Positions 20,800-29,500 of a stretch of 64,000 nucleotides of DNA are shown one piece after another; position 1 is the stretch's first letter, and every line of letters starts with the position of its first letter. This DNA is from M3007 sp964550795. Its GTDB lineage: Bacteria; Bacteroidota; Bacteroidia; Chitinophagales; Saprospiraceae. The notes below the pieces were generated by a model. It searched no databases, had not been told where the DNA came from, and worked only from the letters and a program-made list of their open reading frames with translations. The position numbers and the translations under genes were made by a program. The stretch lies in assembly GCA_964550795.1 (NCBI GenBank), contig CAZKBH010000018.1, forward strand, positions 1-64,000, written 5' to 3'.

Positions 20800-20830
20800 T
20801 TGTGGTAAAATCTATTTTTTTCTACCTTCG
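20800..20830 (+). promoter_or_regulatory. promoter of the nuclease gene
   Basis: TTTG at 20800-20803, 19 bases, then TACCTTCG at 20823-20830. This is close to the Bacteroidota consensus TTTG-N19/20-TAnnTTTG. The ATG lies 17 bases downstream at 20848. Confidence 0.7.
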
Positions 20831-20847
20831 CGCCAAACAAATCTTAC

Positions 20848-21771
20848 ATGGCACGACGCAGATCTTCCTCGAATTCCAATGGTATGCTTTTTAAAACCGG
20901 CATTTTTGCTGCATTGGCCGGGCTCGCTTTTTTCCTTTTCAACCAATTTGGCACCCAAAAATCTGGTCAGCCCATAGACATAAAACCCCCCATCGAAATA
21001 CCCGATGGCCAACCCAAATCCCGCAAAAACAAACCCCTCGAAAGCCAGGTGCCCGCCGAAATACTGCCAGATTCTGAAGGCGAAATGCTGCGCCATACCT
21101 GGTTTGCCCTCGGCTACTCCGAAGATCACGAACAAGCCGAATGGGTCGCCTACGAGCTTACCCGCGAACGCCTCAACGAAAACTGGGCAGAACGTCCCAA
21201 CACCTTCCGTCCCGATCCCGACGTGCGTACCGAAAGCGCCACCCCCCGCGATTATACCTCCAGCGGTTACGACAAGGGCCACCTCTGCCCCGCCGCAGAC
21301 ATGGCTTTTGATGCCGATGCCATTGACGAAACCTTTTTGATGAGCAATATTAGTCCGCAAGTGCCCGCATTCAACATGGGTATTTGGCGCGAACTCGAAG
21401 AACTTACCCGCGATTGGGCCCGGCGTTTTGACCGCCTGTATGTGGTGACCGGGCCGGTGCTCAGTCAACCCGTTCTGGATCAAATCGGATTTAACAAGGT
21501 GAGTGTTCCGACGGCTTTTTACAAGGTTTTGCTTGCCCCGGAACAACACCGCGCCATCGCTTTTATCCTCCCGAACGAACGCAGTGAAAAACTGGTTACG
21601 GAATTTGCCTGCTCCATTGACCAGGTCGAAAGCGTCACCGGGATTGATTTTTTTCCCAACTTGCTCAAGGGACTCGATGAGGAATTAGAAGGCTCGCTGG
21701 ACAAGGATGCCTGGCCGATTAACCGAAAACGCTATGAACAACGGGTAAAAGTGTGGAATTTGAAGCGGTAA
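20848..21771 (+). CDS. DNA/RNA non-specific endonuclease, membrane-anchored
   Basis: 307 residues of the NUC1/NucA family, sugar non-specific nucleases of the beta-beta-alpha-metal fold. The active-site block is GYDKGHLCPAADM, with general base His145 (the canonical DRGH appears here as DKGH). The metal-binding Asn lies in LMSNISPQVPAFNMGIW. A basic N terminus and one hydrophobic segment (about 12-29, GIFAALAGLAFFLFNQF) point to a membrane anchor or uncleaved signal, placing the enzyme outside the cytoplasm. A role in nutrient scavenging or eDNA degradation is inferred. gldD follows 140 bases later. Confidence 0.9.
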   Translation: MARRRSSSNSNGMLFKTGIFAALAGLAFFLFNQFGTQKSGQPIDIKPPIEIPDGQPKSRKNKPLESQVPAEILPDSEGEMLRHTWFALGYSEDHEQAEWVAYELTRERLNENWAERPNTFRPDPDVRTESATPRDYTSSGYDKGHLCPAADMAFDADAIDETFLMSNISPQVPAFNMGIWRELEELTRDWARRFDRLYVVTGPVLSQPVLDQIGFNKVSVPTAFYKVLLAPEQHRAIAFILPNERSEKLVTEFACSIDQVESVTGIDFFPNLLKGLDEELEGSLDKDAWPINRKRYEQRVKVWNLKR

Positions 21772-21911
21772 TGCGTGTTAGGGCACCTTTGTACTCCCGC
21801 GAAAAACCACTGTCGCGTATCCGTCGCGAGTGCCTTAACTTTGCCCGCGCTCAGGCAACCATCCGCCTGTTCAAAATAAGGTTTTCAGGCATTTTTCCAG
21901 CTTCCCACCCT

Positions 21912-22514
21912 ATGCAAAAGCACGTCGCGCTCCCACTATTCGCCCTCTTCCTTGGACTGTTTCTGGTCGGTTGCGAAGACTATACTCCTGTGCCCAAGCC
22001 ACGCGCTTACCCGCGGGTGGTTTACCCGGAAAAAGCTTACAAACCCTTCGAAGAGGGCTATTGCAATTTCACTTTTGATCAACCGGTTTATGCCAAAATT
22101 GAGCAAGACACCGCTTATTTTGACGAAAAACCGAAAGATGAATGCTGGTTTAACATCTCGGTGCCCGCCTTGAATGCAAAAATTTATTGCAGCTATTACC
22201 CCATCCGCTCCCGGGCAGATTTTGATAAATTTGTGTCAGATGCCTTCGAGATGACCAACAAGCACACCGTAAAAGCTACGTTTATTGACGAACAAGTGGT
22301 GCATCGCCCAGAGGACCGGGTGCATGGGGTGGTGTTCAATGTAGAAGGCCCGGCAGCCTCTTCCTACCAGTTTTTCCTGACCGATTCAACGCGCAATTTT
22401 GTGCGGGGATCCCTTTATTTCAATACCGTAGCCCGCCCCGATTCGCTCGCGCCGGTGGTAGCATTCATGAAAGAGGATTTGGACCGAATGGTGCAGACCT
22501 TAAAGTGGCAGTAA
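21912..22514 (+). CDS. gldD: gliding motility lipoprotein GldD
   Basis: 200 residues from ATG at 21912. The start is chosen because it gives a proper lipoprotein signal peptide with lipobox LVGC (Cys21); the ORF extends 53 codons further upstream without a signal. The sequence follows GldD: PKPRAYPRVVYPEKAY, CNFTFDQPVYAKIE, DECWFNISVPALNAKIYCSY and NKHTVKATFIDEQ. GldD is one of the Gld lipoproteins required for gliding in Flavobacterium and is associated with the GldKLMN/T9SS apparatus. This agrees with the four T9SS cargo genes in the window. A TAACTTTG -7-like box at 21836-21843 may be its promoter. Confidence 0.88.
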   Translation: MQKHVALPLFALFLGLFLVGCEDYTPVPKPRAYPRVVYPEKAYKPFEEGYCNFTFDQPVYAKIEQDTAYFDEKPKDECWFNISVPALNAKIYCSYYPIRSRADFDKFVSDAFEMTNKHTVKATFIDEQVVHRPEDRVHGVVFNVEGPAASSYQFFLTDSTRNFVRGSLYFNTVARPDSLAPVVAFMKEDLDRMVQTLKWQ

Positions 22515-22520
22515 GCGCAA

Positions 22521-23276
22521 TTAAGCAGTAGTTTCTTCCGGCATGCTGAGCCAGAAGTTGTTGGTTCCCTCGCCTTGAATCAGGACGATTTCCTGTGCAT
22601 TCAGCAATTCGAGCAAGGCCAAAAAGGTCACCACCGCATGGATGCGGTTGTCGAGCGCGAGAAACAGTTCCTCAAAATCAGCTTTTTCGCCTTTTTTTAT
22701 TTTCCCGATCAGGTATTCGCGCTGTTCTTGAATGGTGTAGGTGAAATTGTACACCGTGTGGACGCGCTTGCTTTTTTGTGCTTCGTCAAATTTTGCAACG
22801 AGACGCTCAAACACCCGCAACAGTTTGTATAAACTGATGGATTCCAGCTCGGCTTCTGCAAGTGCCTGTTCGGAAAGTTGGCGGATTTCGGCAGTGGCAA
22901 AACCGCGCGGATTCATAAATGCACGCACTTCTTCGAGGCGGCGAAGGTCTTCCAAAACACTTTTGTAACGCTTGTACTCGAGCAGCCGATCCACCAATTC
23001 GCGGCGCGGATCTATCTCGTTGCCTTCCTCGTCCACTTGTTTTCGGGGCAGCAACATCTTGGCTTTGATGCGCATCAGCGTGGCAGCCACCACGATAAAC
23101 TCGGAGGCAATATCCATGCTCAGTTCTTCTAACTGGTGCATGTAGCTCAAAAAATCATCGGTGATTTTGGCAATCGGAATGTTGTAAATATCCAGCTCAT
23201 CCCGCTCTATGAAGAACAGCAGCAGGTCGAAGGGCCCCTCAAAGGCGGGCAGTTTGATGGTGAAGGTCTCTTGCAA
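22521..23276 (-). CDS. scpA: segregation and condensation protein A
   Basis: 251 residues. ScpA is the kleisin that links Smc heads, with ScpB, in the bacterial condensin complex. The N terminus is diagnostic: FEGPFDLLLFFIERDELDIYNIPIAKITD, summarised by FEGPFDLLL and DIYNIPI, followed by ATLMRIKAKMLLPR. The C-terminal winged helix contains VVTFLALLELL. The only plausible start is TTG at 23276, since no ATG precedes the conserved region. It converges on gldD with a 6-base gap. scpB and smc are not in the window. Confidence 0.92.
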   Translation of the reverse strand: MQETFTIKLPAFEGPFDLLLFFIERDELDIYNIPIAKITDDFLSYMHQLEELSMDIASEFIVVAATLMRIKAKMLLPRKQVDEEGNEIDPRRELVDRLLEYKRYKSVLEDLRRLEEVRAFMNPRGFATAEIRQLSEQALAEAELESISLYKLLRVFERLVAKFDEAQKSKRVHTVYNFTYTIQEQREYLIGKIKKGEKADFEELFLALDNRIHAVVTFLALLELLNAQEIVLIQGEGTNNFWLSMPEETTA

Positions 23277-23345
23277 GGGAGAAATAGCGGTTCAAGTGAT
23301 AGTACAATAGAGTACCCGGCCCGGGTTATCAAATCAACACATGGA

Positions 23346-23870
23346 TTAATCTCCCCAACCTGGCTCGTCTTCCACTTCTTTGGGCTGTTTGCGCACCACG
23401 CCATATTCGATTTCTTTTTGGCAGGAGCCGCAAACGCCGTAGAGATTGAGCGAGTGGTGCGAAATTCTGAAATTGAGCAATTCGCCGACCATGTCTTTGA
23501 TTTGCTGCACACGGGGATCGCAAAATTCGACCACTTTGCCGCAGTGGGCGCAGATCACGTGGTCGTGCTGTTTGTATCCGTAGGATTTCTCGAACTGGGC
23601 GAGATTTTTGCCAAACTGGTGTTTTTTGACCAAATCGCAGTTGACTAAAAGCTCCAAAGTGTTGTACACCGTCGCCCTGCTCACCCGATAACTGCGGTTT
23701 TTCATGTGGATATAGAGCGCTTCGGCGTCGAAGTGGTCATTTCGCTTGTAAATTTCTTCCAGGATGGCGAAACGTTCCGGTGTTTTGCGGAAACCGCCCT
23801 TTTCCAGTTGTGTAGAAAAAATCTTGAGCACCTGCTGGATGGTCTCCTGCTCATTGCGTTGGAGTGACAT
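23346..23870 (-). CDS. Fur family transcriptional regulator
   Basis: 174 residues from ATG at 23870 (MSLQRNEQ); an upstream TTG is rejected. The winged helix is in GFRKTPERFAILEEIY and SRATVYNTLELL. The metal-binding dimerisation domain has YKQHDHVICAHCGKVVEF and two CxxC pairs (CAHC, CGSC) for structural zinc, with HHSLNLYGVC. Fur versus PerR or Zur cannot be decided from sequence alone. A minus-strand TACTTTTG at 23892-23899 is a good -7 box 21 bases upstream of the start. Confidence 0.9.
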   Translation of the reverse strand: MSLQRNEQETIQQVLKIFSTQLEKGGFRKTPERFAILEEIYKRNDHFDAEALYIHMKNRSYRVSRATVYNTLELLVNCDLVKKHQFGKNLAQFEKSYGYKQHDHVICAHCGKVVEFCDPRVQQIKDMVGELLNFRISHHSLNLYGVCGSCQKEIEYGVVRKQPKEVEDEPGWGD

Positions 23871-23891
23871 ATTGTCTAATATTTTGGGTGG

Positions 23892-23899
23892 CAAAAGTA
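23892..23899 (-). promoter_or_regulatory. -7 box of the fur-like gene
   Basis: Minus-strand TACTTTTG, matching TAnnTTTG, 21 bases before the ATG at 23870. No clear TTTG -33 box is seen. Confidence 0.55.
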
Positions 23900-24048
23900 G
23901 TCAAATGTGCTCATTTTATTGCCGAATTGTCGGCTTCGCCATTTGACGATGCGTGTCTGTAGAAACACCTGCAAAGTTCGGCGGTTGCAAAAATGTGAAG
24001 TATGCTCGCCAGTCATAAATCACGCTACATTATTCTGGCAAAAAAACC

Positions 24049-24056
24049 TACGTTTG
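24049..24056 (+). promoter_or_regulatory. -7 box four bases before the aminotransferase ATG
   Basis: TACGTTTG followed by CGCC and the ATG at 24061. With a -7 element this close, transcription should begin at or next to the start codon and give a leaderless or near-leaderless mRNA. Confidence 0.6.
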
Positions 24057-24060
24057 CGCC

Positions 24061-25203
24061 ATGCGTATAGAATCCAAGCTGCCAAACGTGGGCACCACCA
24101 TATTCAGCGTCATGTCGGGACTGGCCAATCAGGTCGGTGCGATCAACCTCTCCCAGGGTTTTCCCAACTACGACCCTTCCGAGCGACTGCAACAACTCGT
24201 CACGGCACACATGGCCCGGGGTGCAAATCAATACGCGCCCATGCCCGGAATTCTGCCGCTGCGCGAACGCATCGCAGAAAAAATGGAGCGTTTGTACGGG
24301 GCAAAACTTGACCCTGAGACGGAAATAACCATCACCGCGGGAGGTACACAGGCCATTTTTTGTGCCATTGCCGCTTTTGTCCGGCCCGGCGATGAGGTGA
24401 TTTTGCTCGAGCCTTGCTACGATTCTTATCGGCCATCGGTTGAGACCGTGGGTGGGGTCGTGGTGCCTTTTGCGCTTGCTGCGCCCGACTACCGGGTGGA
24501 CTGGAATGAGCTGAAAAAACGGATTACGCCGCGAACCCGAATGTTGTGCATCAACACGCCCCAAAACCCAACCGGGACGATCCTACGCGCCGAAGATATG
24601 CTGAAAATCAACGAGATACTGCGTGGAACGGATGTGATTCTGATGAGCGACGAGGTGTATGAACACCTGATTTTTGACGGGGAAAAACATGCCTCTACCT
24701 TGTGTTTTCCAGAACTCTATGCCCGTACCTTGGCGGTTTATTCTTTTGGGAAAACCTACCACAATACGGGCTGGAAAATGGGCTACTGCATTGGTCCACC
24801 CGAGCTAACCCGTGAATTTCGGAAGGTGCACCAGTTCAATGTGTTCTCTGCCAACCACCCCATGCAGGCGGCTTTCGCCGATTTTATGGCCGACCCGGCG
24901 GAGTATCTGAGTCTGCCAGATTTTTACCAGCAAAAACGCGACACATTCCTTCAGGCCATGTCGAGCACACGGTTTCGCCCGCTACCTTGTGCGGGGACTT
25001 ATTTCCAGTTGTTTGATTATTCAGCAATCAGTCAGGAGTCGGACCTGGATTTTTGCAAACGACTCACCACCGAATTCGGCGTGGCCGGCATTCCGGTCTC
25101 CTCGTTTTTTTCAGACTTAAAAGATGAAAAAGTGATCAGGCTTTGTTTTGCCAAAACAAACGATCTGCTCCTGCGCGCGGGAGAACTTTTGGCCCGAGTT
25201 TAG
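24061..25203 (+). CDS. methionine aminotransferase (YbdL/class I-II PLP enzyme)
   Basis: 380 residues of fold-type I PLP aminotransferases. The N terminus IFSVMSGLANQVGAINLSQGFPNYDP is typical of the YbdL/kynurenine aminotransferase-like group (key residues LSQGFPNY), which prefers methionine. Other features: the glycine loop AGGTQAIFCAI, INTPQNPTGT, the PLP aspartate in MSDEVYEHLIF, the Schiff-base lysine in YSFGKTYHNTGWKMGY, and the substrate arginine in VIRLCFAKT. It likely transaminates methionine to 4-methylthio-2-oxobutyrate in salvage, though substrate breadth is unproven. A long hairpin repeat starts directly after its stop codon. Confidence 0.88.
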   Translation: MRIESKLPNVGTTIFSVMSGLANQVGAINLSQGFPNYDPSERLQQLVTAHMARGANQYAPMPGILPLRERIAEKMERLYGAKLDPETEITITAGGTQAIFCAIAAFVRPGDEVILLEPCYDSYRPSVETVGGVVVPFALAAPDYRVDWNELKKRITPRTRMLCINTPQNPTGTILRAEDMLKINEILRGTDVILMSDEVYEHLIFDGEKHASTLCFPELYARTLAVYSFGKTYHNTGWKMGYCIGPPELTREFRKVHQFNVFSANHPMQAAFADFMADPAEYLSLPDFYQQKRDTFLQAMSSTRFRPLPCAGTYFQLFDYSAISQESDLDFCKRLTTEFGVAGIPVSSFFSDLKDEKVIRLCFAKTNDLLLRAGELLARV

Positions 25204-25273
25204 TTTACCCGCCGTAGCCTTGGCGAAGGAGGGTAAACAATCCCCTCCTTCGCTAAAGCTTCGGCGGGTAAAC
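25204..25273. repeat. 70-base imperfect inverted repeat (dispersed element)
   Basis: Arms of about 31 bases (GTTTACCCGCCGTAGCC... and its near reverse complement ...GGCGGGTAAAC) around TAAACAATC. It starts at the base after the aminotransferase stop codon. One arm is repeated in the 23S-5S spacer (553-590), and a decayed copy lies near 58009-58060. The hairpin could terminate transcription. Confidence 0.75.
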
Positions 25274-25314
25274 AATCCACCACTCACCAATCACCAATAA
25301 ACCAATCACCACCC
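25273..25314. repeat. CCAATCA heptamer array
   Basis: Six degenerate 7-base units (CAATCCA, CCACTCA, CCAATCA, CCAATAA, one extra A, CCAATCA, CCACCCG) ending exactly at the GTG start codon at 25315. Confidence 0.65.
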
Positions 25315-25998
25315 GTGATTCTTTCTAAAATCAACGCCTCCATTGCCGAGTATAAAAAGTGGCTCGAAACGACCCGGCATCACGCTTTTGTCCACAAATG
25401 GGAGTCTGTGCAGCATTTTCAAAACCACTGGGATTTGGGCGCGGCGGAGCCTGCGGCCATGTTCGAGGGGAGTTTCCACAACACGGAGACGCGCCGACTT
25501 TGGCAGACTGAAAACTGGCAGCCCAAACGGATCATGACCGAGTTCTGGCGATTTGATCCACTCACGGTACGGCTGATGTTTGACGACCTATTCAACGAAA
25601 CCCGCGAGGTAGAAGGCCGAATTTCGCGCTTCCTGTTTGGCTGCGACACGGTGCTGCGCGACTACAAAAAGGCCAAATCCACGACCATCGTAAACAACCA
25701 CGATCATGGTGATTTTCAGATGATTGCGCTTTATTTAGCCTTCCGATATCCGGAATCATACGCCCCCTACGATTTCGCAATTTTTCAAAAAGCGATGACC
25801 CGTTTGGGCGCACACGACATTCCGCAGTCAAATGATTTGACCCGGTATTTCAAAGTGCTGCGCACCCTGATGAATTTTTTGGAAAAAGACGGCAAGGTGC
25901 TTCCGGCCATGCAAAAACACCTGCACCCCAAACGGCATTTTCAAGGAAAAACCCTGCTGCTCGCGGAAGATTTTTGCCGATTTGTCGCTACCGACTGA
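25315..25998 (+). CDS. conserved hypothetical protein, possibly related to N-terminal regions of McrB-like ATPases
   Basis: 227 residues, no signal peptide or membrane segment, mainly helical, rich in aromatic and charged residues (WESVQHFQNHWDLGAAEPAA, TEFWRFDPLTVRLMFDDLF, YLAFRYPESYAPYDFAIF). I do not recognise a catalytic motif. The pattern of a helical N terminus followed by a RYPExYxPY-like segment reminds me of non-catalytic N-terminal regions found on some Bacteroidota AAA proteins of the McrB type, but that is a weak impression and no AAA domain follows. The GTG start at 25315 abuts the heptamer array, and the DUF3467 gene converges with a 6-base gap. Confidence 0.7.
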   Translation: MILSKINASIAEYKKWLETTRHHAFVHKWESVQHFQNHWDLGAAEPAAMFEGSFHNTETRRLWQTENWQPKRIMTEFWRFDPLTVRLMFDDLFNETREVEGRISRFLFGCDTVLRDYKKAKSTTIVNNHDHGDFQMIALYLAFRYPESYAPYDFAIFQKAMTRLGAHDIPQSNDLTRYFKVLRTLMNFLEKDGKVLPAMQKHLHPKRHFQGKTLLLAEDFCRFVATD

Positions 25999-26004
25999 CA
26001 AGTA

Positions 26005-26322
26005 CTAAGCCTGAGCCACGGGCGCGCCGAAGTTCATCGGTGGCAGGGGCTGATCTGGCTCCTCGATTTTGCCAAACTGCATTTCAAACTTCTGCACATT
26101 GTCGCGCAGGGCGTACAACAGTCGCTTGGCGTGCTGCGGGGTCAAAATAATGCGCGATTTTACTTTTGCCTTCGGCAAATTGGGCATGAGGCGGATAAAA
26201 TCCACGACAAATTCCGCATTCGAGTGCGAGATGATGGCGAGGTTGGAGTAGATTCCTTCGGCCACCTCCTCAGAGATTTCGATGTTGATGGCGGGTTGTT
26301 GTCCGATATTTTCTTTTGCCAT
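26005..26322 (-). CDS. DUF3467 domain protein
   Basis: 105 residues from ATG at 26322 (MAKENIGQQP), preferred to an upstream ORF extension without family similarity. The DUF3467 core is complete: EVAEGIYSNLAIISHSNAEFVVDFI, then MPNLPKAKVKSRIILTPQHAKRLLYALRDNVQKFE; the key words are YSNLAIISHS and KSRIILTPQHAK. It is a small cytoplasmic protein of unknown function, widespread in Bacteroidota, with a proline-rich tail. The upstream region contains a GGGACG/CGTCCC hairpin at about 26401-26416. Confidence 0.85.
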   Translation of the reverse strand: MAKENIGQQPAINIEISEEVAEGIYSNLAIISHSNAEFVVDFIRLMPNLPKAKVKSRIILTPQHAKRLLYALRDNVQKFEMQFGKIEEPDQPLPPMNFGAPVAQA

Positions 26323-26510
26323 TTTGTGTTGTAATTTTAAAGGTCGAATGTTGTTGAATAAAAATTGTTTCGGGAAACGAGTATTGGAATTCCCCATGTT
26401 CGGGACGAAACCGTCCCCAAAAATTTGAGCGGTAAAAGTACCGCATACACTTTTCCCGGACGGAGGTAATTCAGCTTATTCCCAAAAAAACGCCCGGAAC
26501 ATTACAAATA

Positions 26511-26546
26511 AGCGTGGCACACCTCCAAGGTGTGCCACGCTTTTAT
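26511..26546 (-). terminator. terminator of the secreted reprolysin-like protease gene
   Basis: A 15-bp uninterrupted stem, AAGCGTGGCACACCT / AGGTGTGCCACGCTT, with a 3-base loop, nine bases after the stop codon at 26555. Thymine-rich sequence follows on both strands, so it may also work in the other direction. Confidence 0.85.
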
Positions 26547-26554
26547 CTGCCCTG

Positions 26555-29500
26555 CTAGTTGCCCATTTTACTCAAACGAACTCCACCCCAGTTTTTGCCA
26601 TCGGACAGACGGAGGAAATAAGTCCCTTGCGGCAAATCTTGCAAATCCAACACGGTCGTGAATTGACTTCCGCTGGGTTCCAGATTCAAGGAACGCATCA
26701 CACGTCCTGTGGCGTCAAACACTTCCGCGCGAAGCACGCCGGGTGAGTTTTGCAGGCTCAAAACAAACAAACCGGTGCTTGGATTGGGCGAAACAGTCAA
26801 GCCCCATGCCTCAGAAGGCTCTACAGTGCTGCTAATCATATCGGTAAACGTTACGGTGCACCCGTTGGCATCCGTAGCTACAACTGTGTAAGTGCCAACA
26901 GGCAGGTTGTTAAACACCCCGCTGAGTTGTGGCGTACCACCATTCAGGCTATACAAGTAGTTCGGGTTGCCGCCGGATGCCGAAACGGTGAGGTTGTTGT
27001 TAACGAGAAGCGTGGTCAATTGCAATACCGGTGGTTCAACCAAGGTGACAGGAATGGTAACCTCCTCGCCTTCAGAATCCCGTATTACCACGGTGTAATT
27101 GCCAGCAGGAAGATCCGAGAACACATTGCTGATTTGGAATGCGGCGCCATTCAAACTGTATTCGTACGGAGCGACACCACCGGTTCCATTGAGGGTAATG
27201 GCTCCATTTTCGTCACCATTGCACGATAAGTTGGAGGTAACGAAGTTGAGTCCCAGTGGACCAACATTTACCGTGAAAGTAGTCGTGGTAGAACAACCGT
27301 TGGCATCGGTAGCCGTCACGTTGTAGGTACCGTTGGGCAAATTTTGCAAATCCTGATTGGGTGCATCGGTACCATACGAATATGGGGCTGTGCCGCCTTC
27401 AAACGAAATGCTGGCATCTTTGCCCATTACAGCAACAGTTACGATGAATTGATCCGGGCTACCGACCACGATGTTCTGAACCGACACAAGGTTGTTCTCC
27501 GCATCGCGGGCAGTCATGGTGTAAGTTCCTGCCGACAAGCCATTAAAGGTTGCGGAGGCTTGGTAATTTCCACCATTTAAACTGTACTGATAGCCAGGAA
27601 TACCGCCAGTGGCGCTTACCGTAAGACTACCCGTAGCCTCTCCGAAACAAAGTGGTTCAACCACCGTAGTTACGTTCAAAACCAGTGGCAAAACATTTAC
27701 AGTCACTTGTGTGGTAACGGTGCAGCCGTTTGCGTCCCGAACAGTGACAGTATAAACGCCGTTGGGTAAGTTGTTAAATTGGTTGCTGGCCTGGAAAGTT
27801 GTGCCGTTCAGGCTGTAGGTCAGGGTTCCGGTGCCGCCAGATGCAGTCACTGTAATATCATTGGTGATGGCGATGGCAGAAGCCGTGATGCTTTCAGGAT
27901 CGTCCAACACTACCTCAATCGTGTTAGCCGTGAAACCTTCGGCATCTGTTACCAATACGGTGTAGTTACCGGCCGGGAGGTTGTTGAAGACATTAGAGGC
28001 CTGACTTTGGCCGCCATTCAAACTGTAGGCGTATGGCATCAATCCACCGCCAACGTTCACTTGAATAACGCCATCACTCGCGCCATTGCAGGCAACTTCT
28101 TGAGCCACCTGAACACTGACCTCCAAGGTGTTTACGGCAACAATGGCTTCTTCGGTAGCGGTACAGCCGTTTTCGTCGCGAACAGTTACGGTATAAACCC
28201 CATTGGAGAGGTCCAGAAATTCATTGCTGGCCTGGTAAGTCATTCCATTGATGCTGTATTCCAGCACCCCGGTGCCGCCAGAAGCAGTTACGGTCAAGTC
28301 ATACTCGGTTACCGAATTGCTGACCAAAATGGCCGAAGGCTGTGTAATCGTGATTGGGTTGGTGGAAGCGGTAAACCCAAATTGGCCAGTCACCACCACC
28401 GTGTAATCGCCCGCAGCAAGTCCGTCGAACACATTGCTGCTTTGATCCGGGCCGCCATTGATGCTGTAGGTGAACACGCCATTCAGACCGGATGCATTCA
28501 CGGTAATTTGGCCAGTGGTGGCACCATTGCACAGGATGCCGTTGGTTTCGTTTGCAGATGCTGCGAGATTGCTACCCAGAATATTGATTTGGAAAACCAC
28601 GTCGTGTACCCAGGCTTGGTTGTTCTCGTCCAACGCTCCGAAAAGGAAGTTATCGGAAGTTGCGCCGTTGCCGCTGTGGCTATAAACCAGCAGGGCGTTG
28701 TTGATATCTTCCTGCGTAAAGCTATCGCCGATGGCAAGCGGTGCGCCGTTTAGGGTAAGTGTACCATGTTCGGGCAGGCTGATCAGGATAAACACACCAA
28801 GTTCAGGGATACCGCTAATTTCCATCTGCAAATGGCTCTGGAAAATCGCTTCACTCTGACCAATGACCACCTCAAGCGGGTTATTGACCAAAATGTTGCC
28901 GGTTGGGGTAGCTTCCGGGAAACAGAAAGAAAGTCCCCAAGCCGTGATGGCACCTCCGTCTTCTGGATAATTATCGGTCACGAGCAGCTGCCAGTCCCCG
29001 GAAGCACTTTTTCCGTTATAGAGCCCGAGTGATCCAATGGGCTGGAAAATGCCATTCAAAGAAGGCGGCGTGGCGTTGCATTGTGCTTCCAAGATGGCTG
29101 CCGTTTGCGTCGCCTGGCCATCAAAAACCAGGTTTGCATTGTCGCCGCTGCATCCATACGTATCGTCCGGTACACCGGGTTGATCAAACAACAGGACCGT
29201 GTCTCCCTGTGGCGAAACAAGCCGCGCCAGCAAATCGCCTGTGTATGTGTGTGCAATGGTCATGCTCACGTTTACGTCATTGATGGTATTGTTGGTTGCC
29301 ACATTCAGGACAGATGCCGCGGTATTGACAGTGTTGGCGTCTATTGCCTTTGGCAAATCGCTGCTGCTGAAATTCTGTTCGCAGATATTGAGTCCGGTTT
29401 GGAATGCTGCAATTGGAGAATAGTTGCCTTCTCCACAATCATTGGCGGAGCGTATGCGCCAGTAGTACACGGTTTCAGCCAACAGATTGCTTACTGCGGC

